The notes under the pieces: model-generated
Seen by the model: the letters and a program-made list of their open reading frames with translations, nothing else
The model's database searches: none
Told to the model about the DNA's origin: nothing
Translations under genes and position numbers: made by a program
Source: Channa striata
Lineage: Eukaryota > Chordata > Actinopteri > Anabantiformes > Channidae
DNA: 64,000 bases
Direction: 5' to 3'
NCBI GenBank assembly: GCA_033026295.1
Contig: CM065176.1
Coordinates: 3,536,705 to 3,600,704, forward strand
Part shown: positions 32,951 to 46,318 of the stretch, piece by piece
How positions within the stretch are numbered: the stretch's first letter is position 1
Layout of the letters: each line of letters starts with the position of its first letter

Positions 32951-34538
32951 CAGTGAGGGAAAAAATTATTTGAACCCCAGCTGATTTTGTGAGTTTGCCC
33001 ACTAACAAAGAAATGATCAGTCTATAATTTCTATGGTAGGTTTATTTGAACAGTGAGAGACAACAATGACAAAAAAAAAAAAAAAAAAAAAAATCCAGAA
33101 AAATGCATTTCAAAAAGAGTTATAAATTAATTTGCATTTCCATGAAGGAAATAAGTATTTGATCCCTTTGAAAAACGTGCTTTAGTACTTGGTGGCAAAA
33201 CCTTTGTTGGCAATCACAGAGGTCAGTCGTAGTAGTTGGCCACAAGGTTTGCACACATCTCAGGGGGGATTTTGGCCCACTCCTCTCTGCAGATCCTCTA
33301 CAAGTCATTAATGTTTCGTGGCTGATGTTTGGCAACTCGAACTTTCAGCTCCCTCCACAGATTTTCTATGGGATTAAGGTCTGGAGACTGACGAGGCCAC
33401 TCCATGACCTTAATATGCTTCTTCTTGAGCCAATCCTTTGTTGCCTTGGCCGTGTGTTTTGGATCATTGTCATGCTGGAATACCCAACCACGACCCATTT
33501 TCAATGCCCTGACTGAGGGAAGGAGGTTCTCACCCAACATTTGACGGTACATGGCCCCATCCTCCCTTTGATGCGATGCAATTGTCCTGTCCCCTTGGCA
33601 GAAAAACACCCCCAAAGCATAATGTTTCCACCTCCATATTTGACGGTGTGGACGGTGTTTTTGGAGTCATAGGCAGCATTCCTCCTCCTCCAAACACGGC
33701 AAGTTGAGTTGATGCTCGATTTTGGTCTCATCTGACCACAACACTTTCACCCAGTCTTCCACTGAATCAGTCAGATGTTCAGTGGCAAACTTCAAACGGG
33801 CCTGTAGATGGGCTTTCTTGAGCAGGGGGACCTTGCGGGCACAGCAGGATTTCAGTCCTTCACGTCGTAGTGTTTTACCAACTGTTTTTTTTTGTGACTA
33901 TGGTCCCAGCTGCCTTGAGATCATTGACAAGTTCCTCCCGAGTAGTTCTGGGCTGATTCCTCACCGTTCTCATTATCATTGAAACTCCACGAGGTGAGAT
34001 CTTGCATGGAGCTCCAGACCGAGGGAGATTGGCAGTTAATTTATGTTTCTTCCATTTGCGAATAATTGCACCAACTGTTGTCACCTTCTCACCCAGCTGC
34101 TTGGCGATGGTCCTGTAGCCCATTCCAGCCTTGTGTAGGTCCACAATCTTGTCCCTGACATCCTTGGAAAGCTCTTTGGTCTTGGCCATGGTGAAGAGTT
34201 TGGAATCTGGATTGATTGATTGCTTCTGTGGACAGGTCTCTTTTATACAGGTAACGAGCTGAAAGGGCTGCCAATGTCAGCTCGTTACCTGTATAAGATC
34301 CACCTGGGAGCTAGAGATCTTGCTGACGGATAGGGGATCAAATACTTATTTCCTTCATGGAAATGCAAATTAATTTAGAACTCTTTTTGAAACGCATTTT
34401 TCTGGATTTTTTTTGTCATTGTTTTCTCTCACTGTTCAAATAAACCTACCATTGAAATTATAGACTGATCATTTCTTTGTTAGTGGGCAAACTTACAAAA
34501 TCAGCTGGGGTTCAAATAAAAAAATTTTTCCCTCACTG
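32951..34538 (-). mobile_element. Tc1-like DNA transposon, end to end, inactive
   Basis: Ends CAGTGAGGGAAAAA and TTTTTCCCTCACTG are inverted repeats. The inverted homology continues inward for about 200 bp (GGTTCAAATAA, CTAACAAAGAAATGATCAGT and others). TA dinucleotides flank both ends (32,949-32,950; 34,539-34,540), as expected for Tc1/mariner target duplication. Length 1,588 bp is typical. A poly(A) run at about 33,070-33,092 lies in the left terminal repeat. Confidence 0.93.
33298..34189 (-). pseudogene. Tc1-family transposase, frameshifted
   Basis: DDE transposase for cut-and-paste movement. Minus strand from 34,189: MAKTKELSKDVRDKIVDLHK (start of the paired-like HTH DNA-binding region), TTVGAIIRKWKKHK, then a stop after an A-rich slip site near 33,885. 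The catalytic core continues in other frames: LWSDETKIE (first Asp, near 33,725), GWVFQHDNDPKHTAKATKDW (second Asp), and SPDLNPIENLWRELK (Glu, D34E type). At least two frame changes inactivate it. The intact product would be about 340 residues, normal for the family. Confidence 0.9.
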
Positions 34539-34854
34539 TATGTGACAAGCAGGAATAACTTGTTTAAAGATTTCAAGTTTAGGTTTAGAGTTCGTCATTG
34601 AACAGAAACAGCACTGACAAATAATTCATTCATCACTATACTTGTGCTGCGTTTGACACCAAAGAAGACACATAAAGGGTTTCCTGTAATCTTCTAATCT
34701 TCTATTCCTTCCAGGGTCTTCCTTCCTCTAACCCTGTCCTTTGCATCCTTTTCTCTTGAACTACCTTCATGTCCTGTCTGACTAAATGCATAAATCTTCT
34801 CCTTGGTTTTCCCCCTTCCTGACAGCACTAACCTCAACATCCTTCTACCGATAT

Positions 34855-35530
34855 ATTCAATCCAACTTTATTTATACAGCACCACCACACAACAAAGTAA
34901 TGTCAAGCCACTTCACATAATAAAGTCCAGACTATACAGACATTTAAAGAAAATGCAACAAATCGCCCCTGAGCAGCTATAGGCAACAGTGGAGAGGAAA
35001 AACTCCCTTTAACGGTAGAAACCTCCAGCAGAACCAGGCTCAGGGTGGGCAGACATCTGCCATGACCCGTTGGGCTGTGTGGAAAACTAAAAACTAAATG
35101 TGGGCTGAGAGGAGGAAAAGTGTCTCAGTGCATTAGGAGTTGGTCCCCTAGCAGTCTAAGACTATAGCAGCAGGACTATAACTACTGTAACTATAAGCTT
35201 TATCAAAGAGGAAGGTTTTGAGCCTCGTCTTAAAAGTAGAGAGGGTGTCTGCTTCCCAAATCTGGACTGGGAGCTTGTTCAACAGGAGAGGAGCTTGATA
35301 GCTAAAGGCTCTGTCTCCTATTCTGGGAACCACAAGTAGGCCTGCATTCTGACAGTGCTATTATGATGATATGGTAGTAAGAAAATCTTTTAGATATGAT
35401 GGAACTTGACCGTTTAGAGCTTTATGGGTAAGAAGAAGGGTTTTAAATTCTATTCTACATTTGATGGGAAACCAATGGAGAGAAGCTAATGAAGGTGAAA
35501 TATAATCTCTCTTGCTACTCTTGCTTGTTT
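34855..35530 (-). mobile_element. L2 LINE 3' end
   Basis: Minus orientation. The 3' tail is at 34,855-34,880 (AACTTTATTTATACAGCACC). The 3' UTR with AGAACCAGGCTCAGGGTGGG is at 35,030-35,060. The C-terminus (IGDRAFSYQAPLLLNKLPVQ) is at 35,333-35,148. Same family as 57,090-58,971. Confidence 0.85.
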
Positions 35531-35734
35531 AACATAATTCAAAATTGAATAGTTTTTATGGCCCTTGTAATTTTTGAGAAGCAGATTGAAGAAATGTATT
35601 GTAAGAGATTGAGGAACTGAGGCTTTTGAGGGAATGTTTTATTTATATGTATGAAAGGAGTGTACATTCTATCTCTGAGACGTGGTCCTGTCCATATTTA
35701 ACCTAAGCTTTAGTCTGGAGAGAGTACCAGAGCT

Positions 35735-36400
35735 TTAAGGACCTCCTGTGTGGTTGTGGTTCCGAAAGTATCACATCCCAAGGAGCCGAACCACTTTAGA
35801 CATGTCGCCCTAACCTCCCGTCTGATGAAGACTATGGAGAGGATCGTCCTCTGTTACCTTGTCAGTCAGGTGAGTACAGCACTGGATCCAGGTTGCCTAT
35901 CGACCTGTCATCGTGGTGGACGACGCCATCATCTACCTGCGCCATCGGGCCCTGTCTCTCCTGGAGTCCCCTGGAAGTATTGTTAGAGTCATGTCCTTTG
36001 ACTTCTCCAGTGCTTTTAACACTATCCAGCCATCACTGCTGGGGGAAGCTGGAGGCGGCAGGCTTGGACCAACATCTGCCTGGACCGTCAACTACCTCAT
36101 GGACAGGCCACAGTTCGTGAGGCTGCGTGACCAGATATATCGGATGTGGTAGTCTGCAGCATGGGGCACCTCAAGGGATGGTGCTCTCCCCTTTTCTTTT
36201 CACATTCTACACGTCAGACTTCCAGTACAACTCCCACCTCTGTCACCTGCAGAAATTCTCTGACACAGCCATTGTTGGATGTGTACTGGGTGAGAATGAG
36301 CAAGAATACAGGGGGGTCATCTCGGACTTTGTGGACTGCTGTGAGAACAATTATTTGTTCCTGTACAGCAGTAAGACAAAGAAGTTAGTGCTTGACTTCA
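35735..36400 (+). mobile_element. Rex/CR1-like LINE RT fragment, cut by the assembly gap
   Basis: Plus strand with MKTMERIVLCYLVSQVS, VVDDAIIYLRHRALSLLESP, MSFDFSSAFNTIQPSLL, GAPQGMVLSPFLFTFYTSDF and NYLFLYSSKTKKLVLDF in several frames. It is an inverted relative of 5,370-5,990 and shares with it the non-coding junction to an L2 fragment. Sequence stops at the N run. Confidence 0.85.
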
Positions 36401-36500
36401 NNNNNNNNNNNNNNNNNNNNNNNNNNNNNNNNNNNNNNNNNNNNNNNNNNNNNNNNNNNNNNNNNNNNNNNNNNNNNNNNNNNNNNNNNNNNNNNNNNNN
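36401..36500. other. Assembly gap (100 N)
   Basis: One hundred Ns, the conventional length for a gap of unknown size. It separates the LINE from the satellite array, so the true distance and array length are unknown. Confidence 1.
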
Positions 36501-39500
36501 ATTTTCAGTCTCTCTGAGTGGATTTAGGCTAAATAAGAAGGCAGACACAGTTTTATTTGAGTTTGGTGCAGAAATTGTTCAATACAAGCTTGGCTTCAAA
36601 ACAGCATTTTCTCGCTGAGAAAAGGCGATTTGCGAGCATAAAAGGATGCTTGAATTACATGCATTTACTGTCTTTTAAGGAAACATCCCACAAGTTGTTT
36701 ATTATGTTCTGCTGAGTGGATTTAGGCTAAATAAGAAGGCAGACACAGTTTTATTTGAGTTTGGTGCAGAAATTGTTCAATACAAGCTTGGCTTCAAAAC
36801 AGCATTTTCTCGCTGAGAAAAGGCGATTTGCGAGCATAAAAGGATGCTTGAATTACATGCATTTACTGTCTTTTAAGGAAACATCCCACAAGTTGTTTAT
36901 ATGTTCTGCTGAGTGGATTTAGGCTAAATAAGAAGGCAGACACAGTTTTATTTGAGTTTGGTGCAGAAATTGTTCAATACAAGCTTGGCTTCAAAACAGC
37001 ATTTTCTCGCTGAAAAAGGCGATTTGCGAGCATAAAAGGATGCTTGAATTACATGCATTTACTGTCTTTTAAGGAAACATCCCACAAGCTTATTTTCAGT
37101 CTCTCCTGAGTGGATTTAGGCTAAATAAGAAGGCAGACACAGTTTTATTTGAGTTTGGTGCAGAAATTGTTCAATACAAGCTTGGCTTCAAAACAGCATT
37201 TTTCGCTGAGAAAAAGCGATTATGAGCATAAAAGGATGCTTGAATTACATGCATTTACTGTCTTTTAAGGAAACATCCCACAAGCTTATTTTCAGTCTCT
37301 CCTGAGTGGATTTAGGCTAAATAAGAAGGCAGACACAGTTTTATTTGAGTTTGGTGCAGAAATTGTTCAATACAAGCTTGGCTTCAAAACAGCATTTTCT
37401 CGCTGAGAAAAGGCGATTGCGAGCATAAAAGGATGCTTGAATTATTGCATTTACTCTCTTTTAAGGACACATCCCACAAGCTTATTTTCAGTCTCTCCTG
37501 AGTGGATTTAGGCTAAATAAGAAGGCAGACACAGTTTTATTTGAGTTTGGTGCAGAAATTGTTCAATACAAGCTTGGCTTCAAAACAGCATTTTCTCGCT
37601 GATAAAAGGCGATTGCGAGCATAAAAGGATGCTTGAATTACATGCATTTACTGTCTTTTAAGGAAACATCCCACAAGCTTGTATATATGTTCTGCTGAGT
37701 GGATTTAGGCTAAATAAGAAGGCACACACAGTTTTATTTGAGTTTGGTGCAGAAATTGTTCAATACAAGCTTGGCTTCAAAACAGCAGTTTCTCGCTGAG
37801 AAAAGGCGATTGCGAGCATAAAAGGATGCTTGAATTACATGCATTTACTGTCTTTTAAAGAAAATATCCCACAAGCTTGTTTATATGTTCTGCTGAGTGG
37901 AATTAGGCTAAATAAGAAGGCAGACACAGTTTTATTTGAGTTTGGTGCAGAAATTGTTCAGTACAAGCTTGGCTTCAAAACAGCATTTTCTCGCTGAGAA
38001 AAGGCGATTGAGAGCATAAAAGGATGCTTGAATTACATGCATTTACTGTCTTTTAAGGAAACATCCCACAAGCGTATTTTCAGTCTCTCCTGAGTGCATT
38101 TAGGCTAAATAATAAGGCAGACACAGTTTTATTTGAGTTTTGTGCAGAAATTGTTCAATACAAGCTTGGCTTCAAAACAGCATTTTCTCGCTGAGAAAAG
38201 GCGATTGCGAGCATAAAAGGGTGCTTGAATTAAATGAATTTACTGTCTGTTAAGGAAACATCCCACAAGGTTGTTTATATGTTCTGCTGAGTGGATTTAG
38301 GCTAAATAAGAAGGCAGACACAGTTTTTTTTTAGTTTGGTGCAGAAATTGTTATATACAAGCTTGGCTTCAAAACAGCATTTTCTCGCTGAGAAAAAGCG
38401 ATTGCGAGCATAAAAGGATGCTTGAATTACATGCATTTACTGTCTTTTAAGGAAACATGCCACAAGCTTATTTTCAGTCTCTCCTGATTGGATTTAGGCT
38501 AAATAAGAAGGCAGACACAGTTTTATTTGAGTTTGGTGCAGAAATTGTTCAATACAAGCTTGGCTTCAAAACAGCATTTTCTCACTGAGAAAAGGGGATT
38601 GCGAGCATAATGGATGCTTGAATTATTGCATTTACTCTCTTTTAAGGACACATCCCACAAGCTTATTTTCAGTCTCTCCTGAGTAGATTTAGGCTAAATA
38701 AGAAGGCAGACACAGTTTTATTTGAGTTTGGTGCAGAAATTGTTCAATACAAGCTTGGCTTCAAAACAGCATTTTCTCGCTGAGAAAAGGCGATTGCGAG
38801 CATAAAAGGATGCTTGAATTACATGCATTTACTGTCTTTTAAGGAAACATCCCACAAGCTTATATATATGTTCTGCTGAGTGGATTTAGGCTAAATAAGA
38901 AGGCAGACACAGTTTTATTTGAGTTTGGTGCAGAAATTGTTCAATACAAGCTTGGCTTCAAAACAGCGTTTTCTCGCTGAGAAAAGGGGATTGCAAGCAT
39001 AAAGGATGCTTGAATTATTGCATTTACTCTCTTTTAAGGACACATCCCACAAGCTTATTTTCAGTCTCTCCTGGGTGGATTTAGGCTAAATAAGAAGGCA
39101 GACACAGTTTTATTTGAGTTTGGTGCAGAAATTGTTCAATACAAGCTTGGCTTCAAAACAGCATTTTTTCTCGCTGAGAAAAAGACACAGATTTGAGTTT
39201 GGTGCAGAAATTGTTCATACAAGCTTGGCTTCAAAACAGCATTTTCTGCTGAGAAAAGCATAAAAGGATGCTTGAATTACATGCATTTACTGTCTTTTAA
39301 GGAAACATGCCACAAGCTTATTTTCAGTCTCTCCTGATTGGATTTAGGCTAAATAAGAAGGCAGACACAGTTTTATTTGAGTTTGGTGCAGAAATTGTTC
39401 AATACAAGCTTGGCTTCAAAAGAGCATTTTCTCGCTGAGAAAAGGCGATTGCGAGCATAAAAGGATGCTTGAATTACATGCATTTACTGTCTTTTAAAAA

Positions 39501-42500
39501 TATCCCACAAGCTTGTTTATATGTTCTGCTGAGTGGATTTAGGCTAAATAAGAAGGCAGACACAGTTTTATTTGAGTTTGGTGCAGAAATTGTTCAATAC
39601 AAGCTTGGCTTCAAAACAGCATTTTCTCGCTGAGAAAAGCGAAGTGAGCATAAAAGGATGCTTGAATTACATGCATTTACTGTCTTTTAAGGAAACATCC
39701 CACAAGCTTATTTTCAGTCTCTCCTGGTGGATTTATGCTAAATAAGAAGGCAGACACAGTTTTATTTGAGTTTGGTGCAGAAATTGTTCAATACAAGCTT
39801 GGCTTCAAAACAGCATTTTCTCGCTGAGAAAAGGCGATTGCTGAGCATAAAAGGATGCTTGAATTAAATGCATTTACTGTCTTTTAAGGAAACATGCCAC
39901 AAGCTTATTTTCAGTCTCTCCTGATTGGATTTAGGCTAAATAAGAAGGCAGACACAGTTTTATTTGAGTTTGGTGCAGAAATTGTTCAGTACAAGCTTGG
40001 CTTCAAAACAGCATTTTCTCGCTGAGAAAAGGCGATTGCGAGCATGAAGGATGCTTGAATTAAATGAATTTACTGTCTGTTAAGGAAACATCCCACAAGG
40101 TTGTTTATATGTTCTGCTGAGTGGATTTAGGCTAAATAAGAAGGCAGACACAGTTTTTTTTTAGTTTGGTGCAGAAATTGTTATATACAAGCTTGGCTTC
40201 AAAACAGCATTTTCTCGCTGAGAAAAGCGATTACGAGCATAAAAGGATGCTTGAATTACATGCATTTACTGTCTTTTAAGGAAACATGCCACAAGCTTAT
40301 TTTCAGTCTCTCCTGATTGGATTTAGGCTAAATAAGAAGGCAGACACAGTTTTATTTGAGTTTGGTGCAGAAATTGTTCAATACAAGCTTGCCTTCAAAA
40401 CAGCATTTTCTCGCTGAGAAAAGGGGATTGCGAGCATAAAAGGATGCTTGAATTATTGCATTTACTCTCTTTTAAGGAAACATCCCACAAGCTTATTTTC
40501 AGTCTCTCCTGAGTGGATTTAGGCTAAATAAGAAGGCAGACACAGTTTTATTTGAGTTTTGTGCAGAAATTGTTCAATACAAGCTTGCCTTCAAAACAGC
40601 ATTTTCTCGCTGAGAAAAGGCGATTGCGAGCATAAAGGATGCTTGAATTATTGCATTTACTCTCTTTTAAGGACACATCCCACAAGCTTATTTTCAGTCT
40701 CTCCTGAGTGGATTTAGGCTAAATAAGAAGGCAGACACAGTTTTATTTGAGTTTGGTGCAGAAATTGTTCAATACAAGCTTGGCTTCAAAACAGCGTTTT
40801 CTCGCTGAGAAAAGGGGATTACGAGCATAAAAGGATGCTTGAATTACATGCATTTACTGTCTTTTAAGGACACATCCCACAAGCTTATTTTCAGTCTCTC
40901 CTGATTGGATGTAGGCTAAATAAGAAGGCAGACACAGTTTTATTTGAGTTTGGTGCAGAAATTGTTCAATACAAGCTTAGCTTCAAAACAGCATTTTCTC
41001 GCTGAGAAAAGGCGATTGCGAGCATAAAAGGATGCTTGAATTACATGCATTTACTGTCTTTTAAGGAAACATCCCACAAGCTTGTTTATATGTTCTGCTG
41101 AGTGGATTTAGGCTAAATAAGAAGGCAGACACAGTTTTATTTGAGTTTGGTGCAGAAATTGTTCAGTACAAGCTTGGCTTCAAAACAGCAGTTTCTCGCT
41201 GAGAAAAGGCGATTGCGAGCATAAAAGGGTGCTTGAATTACATGCATTTACTGTCTTTTAAGAAAATATCCCACAAGCTTGTTTATATGTTCTGCTGAGT
41301 GGATTTAGGCTAAATAAGAAGGCAGACACTGTTTTATTTGAGTTTGGTGCAGAAATTGTTCAATACAAGCTTGGCTTTAAAACAGCATTTTCTCGCTGAG
41401 AAAAAGCGATTGCGAGCATAAAAGGATGCTTGAATTACATGCATTTACTGTCTTTTAAGGAAACATGCCACAAGCTTATTTTCAGTCTCTCCTGATTGGA
41501 TTTAGGCTAAATAAGAAGGCAGACACAGTTTTATTTGAGTTTGGTGCAGAAATTGTTCAATACAAGCTTGCCTTCAAAACAGCATTTTCTCGCTGAGAAA
41601 AGGCGATTGCGAGCATAAAAGGATGCTTGAATTACATGCATTTACTGTATTTTAAGGAAACATCCCACAAGCTTATTTTCAGTCTCTCCTGAGTGGATTT
41701 AGGCTAAATAAGAAGGCAGACACAGTTTTATTTGAGTTTGGTGCAGAAATTGTTCAGTACAAGCTTGGCTTCAAAACAGCATTTTCTCGCTGAGAAAAGG
41801 CGATTGTGAGCATAAAAGGATGCTTGAATTACATGCATTTACTGTCTTTTAAGGAAACATCCCACAAGCTTGTTTATATGTTCTGCTGAGTGGATTTAGG
41901 CTAAATAAGAAGGCAGACACAGTTTTATTTGAGTTTGGTGCAGAAATTGTTCAATACAAGCTTGGCTTCAAAACAGCATTTTCTCGCTGAGAAAAGGCGA
42001 TTGCGAGCATAAAAGGATGCTTGAATTACATGCATTTACTGTCTTTTAAGGAAACATCCCACAAGCTTATTTTCAGTCTCTCCTGGGTGGATTTATGCTA
42101 AATAAGAACGCAGACACAGTTTTATTTGAGTTTGGTGCAGAAAGTGTTCAATACAAGTTTGCCTTCAAAACAGCATTTTCTCGCTGAGAAAAGGCGATTG
42201 CGAGCATAAAAGGATGCTTGAATTACATGCATTTACTGTCTTTTAAGGAAACATCCCACAAGCTTGTATATATGTTCTGCTGAGTGGATTTAGGCTAAAT
42301 AAGAAGGCAGACACAGTTTTATTTGAGTTTGGTGCAGAAATTGTTCAATACAAGCTTGGCTTCAAAGCAGCAGTTTCTCGCTGAGAAAAGGCGATTGCGA
42401 GCATAAAAGGATGCTTGAATTACATGCATTTACTGTCTTTTAAAGAAAATATCCCACAAGCTTGTTTATATGTTCTGCTGAGTGGATTTAGGCTAAATAA

Positions 42501-45000
42501 GAAGGCAGACACAGTTTTATTTGAGTTTGGTGCAGAAATTGTTCAATACAAGCTTGTCTTCAAAACAGCATTTTCTCGCTGAGAAAAAGGCGATTGCGAG
42601 CATAAAAGGATGCTTGAATTACATGCATTTACTGTCTTTTAAGGAAACATGCCACAAGCTTATTTTCAGTCTCTCCTGATTGGATTTAGGCTAAATAAGA
42701 AGGCAGACACAGTTTTATTTGAGTTTGGTGCAGAAATTGTTAAATACAAGCTTGGCTTCAAAACAGCATTTTCTCGCTGAGAAAAGCAATTGCGAGCATA
42801 AAATGATGCTTGAATTACAAGCATTTACTGTCTTTTAAGGAAACATCCCACAAGCTTATTTTATATGTCTCTGCTGAGTGGATTTAGGCTAAATAAGAAG
42901 GCAGACACAGTTTTATTTGAGTTTTGTGCAGAAATTGTTCAATACAAGCTTGGCTTCAAAACAGCATTTTCTCGCTGAGAAAAGGCGATTGCGAGCATAA
43001 AAGGATGCTTGAATTACATGCATTTACTGTCTTTTAAGGAAACATCCCACAAGCTTGTATATATGTTCTGCTGAGTGGATTTAGGCTAAATAAGAAGGCA
43101 GACACAGTTTTATTTGAGTTTGGTGCAGAAATTGTTCAATACAAGCTTGGCTTCAAAACAGCGTTTTCTCGCTGAGAAAAGGGGATTGCGAGCATGAAGG
43201 ATGCTTGAATTATTGCATTTACTCACTTTTAAGGACACATCCCACAAGCTTATTTTCAGTCTCTCCCGAAAGATTTAGGCTAAATAAGAAGGCAGACACA
43301 GTTTTATTTGAGTTTGGTGCAGAAATTGTTCAATACAAGCTTGGCTTCAAAACAGCATTTTCTCGCTGAGAAAAAGTGATTGCGAGCATAAAAGGATGCT
43401 TGAATTACATGCATTTACTGTCTTTTAAGGAAACAACCCACAAGCATATTTTCAGTCTCTCCTGGGTGGATTTAGGCTAAATAAGAAGGCAGACACAGTT
43501 TTATTTGAGTTTTGTGCAGAAATTGTTCAATACAAGCTTGCCTTCAAAACAGCATTTTCTCGCTGAGAAAAGGTGATTGCGAGCATAAAAGGATGCTTGA
43601 ATTACATGCATTTACTGTCTTTTAAGGAAACATCCCACAAGCTTGTTTATATGTTCTGCTGAGTGGATTTAGGCTAAATAAGAAGGCAGACACAGTTTTA
43701 TTTGAGTTTGGTGCAGAAATTGTTAAATACAAGCTTGGCTTCAAAACAGCATTTTCTCGCTGAGAAAAGCAATTGCGAGCATAAAAGGATGCTTGAATTA
43801 CATGCATTTACTGTCTTTTAAGGAAACATCCCACAAGCTAATTTTAAGTCTCTCCTGGGTGCATTTAGGCTAAATAAGAAGGCAGACACAGTTTTATTTG
43901 AGTTTGGTGCAGAAATTGTTATATAGAAGCTTGGCTTCAAAACAGCATTTTCTCGCTGAGAAAAGGCGATTGCGAGCATAAAAGGATTCTTTAATTACAT
44001 GCATTTACTGTCTTTTAAGGAAAGATCCCACAAGCTTGTTTATATGTTCTGCTGAGTGGATTTAGGCTAAATAAGAAGGCAGACACAGTTTTATTAAAGT
44101 TTGGTGCAGAAATTGCTAAATACAAGCTTGTCTTCAAAACAGCATTTTCTCGCTGAGAAAAGGCGATTGCGAGCATAAAAGGATACTTGAATTACATGCA
44201 TTTACTGTCTTTTAAGGAAACATCCCACAAGCTTATTTTCAGTCTCTCCTGAGTGCATTTAGGCTAAATAAGAAGGCAGACACAGTTTAATTTGAGTTTG
44301 GTGCAGAAATTGTTAAATACAAGCTTGGCTTCAAAACAGCATTTTCTCACTGAGAAAAAGCGATTGCGAGCATAAAAGGATGCTTGAACTAAATGCATTT
44401 ACTGTCTGTTAAGGAAACATCCCACAAGGTTGTTTATATGTTCTGCTGAGTGGATTTAGGCTAAATAAGAAGGCAGACACAGTTTTTTTTGAGTTTGGTG
44501 CAGAAATTGTTATATACAAGCTTGGCTTCAAAACAGCATTTTCTCGCTGAGAAAAGGCGATTGCGAGAATAAAAGGATGCTTGAATTACATGCATTTACT
44601 GTCTTTTAAGGAAACATCCCACAAGCTATTTTTTAGTGTCTCCTAAATGGATTTAGGCGATATAATAAGGCAGACACAGTTTTATTTGAGTTTTGTGCAG
44701 AAATTGTTAAATACAAGCTTGGCTTCAAAACAGCATTTTCTCGCTGAGAAAAGGCGATTGCGAGCATAAAAGGATGCTTGAATTACATGCATTTACTGTC
44801 TTTTAAGGAAACATCCCACAAGCTTGTTTATATGTTCTGCTCAGTGGATTTAGGCTAAATAAGAAGGCAGACACAGTTTTATTTGAGTTTGGTGCAGAAA
44901 TTGTTAAATACAAGCTTGGCTTCAAAACAGCATTTTCTGAGAAAAGGCGATTGCGAGCATAAAAGGATGCTTGAATTACATGCATTTACTGTCTTTTAAC
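36501..45000 (+). repeat. ~196-bp satellite array, forward, about 43 units
   Basis: Tandem monomers of about 196 bp, each with GGATTTAGGCTAAATAAGAA, ACACAGTTTTATTTGAG, two AAGCTT (HindIII) sites and a short hairpin TTTTCTCGCTGAGAAAA. Spacing measured at 37,108, 37,304 and 37,500 is 196 bp. Two linker variants are interspersed: CTTATTTTCAGTCTCTCCTG and TTTATATGTTCTGCTG. One unit near 39,180 is truncated. Units are mostly well over 90 percent alike. The 60-70 codon ORFs here are by-products of the repeat. Confidence 0.95.
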
Positions 45001-45620
45001 CCTTGCACTGCACACTCTTCGGGTGTTGACTCGGGGGTCCGAGGGACCCCGCCCGCTCCAGTGGAGCTTACCCAAGTCCCCTCCGCTGGGGGGTCTGAGG
45101 GACTTTCCCGACGTCCACTCCGCTGGGGGGTCAGAGGGACCCCCCGACGTCCCCTGTGCTGCGGGGTCTGAGGGACCCCCGTCATCAACTCCGCTGCGGG
45201 GTCCGAGGGACCCCCCTATGTCCCCTCCGATGGGGGGTCAGAGGGACCCCCGTCATCAACTCCGCTGCGGGGTCCGAGGGACCCCCGTCGTCCCCTCCGC
45301 TGCGTGGTCTGAGGGACCCTCCGACGTCCCCTCCGCTGGGGGTCAGAGGGACCCCCTGTCATCAACTCCGCTGCGGGGTCCGAGGGACCCCCGTCGTCCC
45401 CTCCGCTGCGGGGTCTGAGGGACCCTCCAACGTCCCCTCCGCTGGGGGGTCAGAGGGACCCCCGTCATCAACTCTGCTGCGGGGTCCGAGGGACCCCCCT
45501 ACGTCCCCTCCGCTGGGGGGTCCGAGGGACCCCGCCAGCTCCAGCGGACCTTCCCGACGCCCCCTGCGCTGCGGGGTCAGAGGGACCCCGCCGGCTCTAG
45601 CTGACCTTACCGACGTCCCC
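45000..45620. repeat. GC-rich tandem repeat with GGGGTCC...GGACCCC hairpins
   Basis: About 16 repeats of a unit near 35 bp. Each holds GGGGTCCGAGGGACCCC or a close variant, itself an inverted repeat, joined by CCGTCATCAACTCCGCTGCG or CGTCCCCTCCGCTG linkers. Very GC-rich against the AT-rich satellite on each side. Long ORFs in all frames result from lack of stops. Confidence 0.9.
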
Positions 45621-46090
45621 TCTGAGGGACCCCTGGACCTGGGCTCAGACTCCACGCGTTTGCTGCGGGGCCTCGGGGACCGCAGGATAGAGAGGACCTT
45701 CTCGGACCCTGACTCCTCGCGGCCGGGCGCGCCGTCTCCTAGGGGCCTGGCGGACCCCGGGACATCCGGATGGAGGACTTTCTCGGGGCCTGACTCCGCG
45801 CGTCCCGACGTCCCGTCTCCTCGGGGCCTCGCGGAGCCCAGGATCGTAAACCTTCCCGGGCTCGGACTCCGCGCGTCCCGACGTCCCGTCTCCTCGGGGC
45901 CTCGCGGACCCCGGGACCTCGAGATCGCGGACCTTCGCGACCCGACGTCCCGTCTCCTCGGGGCCTCGCGGACCCCGGGACCTCGGGATCGAGGAGACTC
46001 CTGGGCCCTGTCTCAGAGAGTCCGGGACGTCCCGTTCCTCCGCGAGGCCCCGTGTCCTCGGGGTCGGAGGGACCCCGGGGGCAGGGATTG
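45621..46090. repeat. Second GC-rich repeat family, longer units
   Basis: Longer units of roughly 85-95 bp sharing CGTCCCGTCTCCTCGGGGCC, CGCGGACCCCGGGACC and GACTCCGCGCGTCCCGACG. Likely diverged relatives of the preceding short repeat. No coding evidence. Confidence 0.8.
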
Positions 46091-46282
46091 AGAGTAGGGA
46101 GGGAGAGGGAGAGAGAAAGAGAGAAAGAGAGAGAGAGACAGAGAGAGAGAGAGATGAGAGAAAGAGATGAGAGTCTGAAGCGCATGTGCGGACCGGGGTG
46201 GGTCGAGGAGGGGGCGGGGAGAGATGGGGGAGGAGGAGAGATGGGGGGGAGGACAGATGGGGTGATATGGGGGAGGAGAGAC

Positions 46283-46318
<36 letters not shown>

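Noticed and set aside
36501..45000. CRISPR-like array
   Set aside because: Unit is a contiguous 196-bp satellite without unique spacers, in a vertebrate genome.
45738..46090. rRNA gene fragment because of GC-rich spacer-like sequence
   Set aside because: No 18S, 5.8S or 28S core sequence seen; only composition suggests rDNA spacer.
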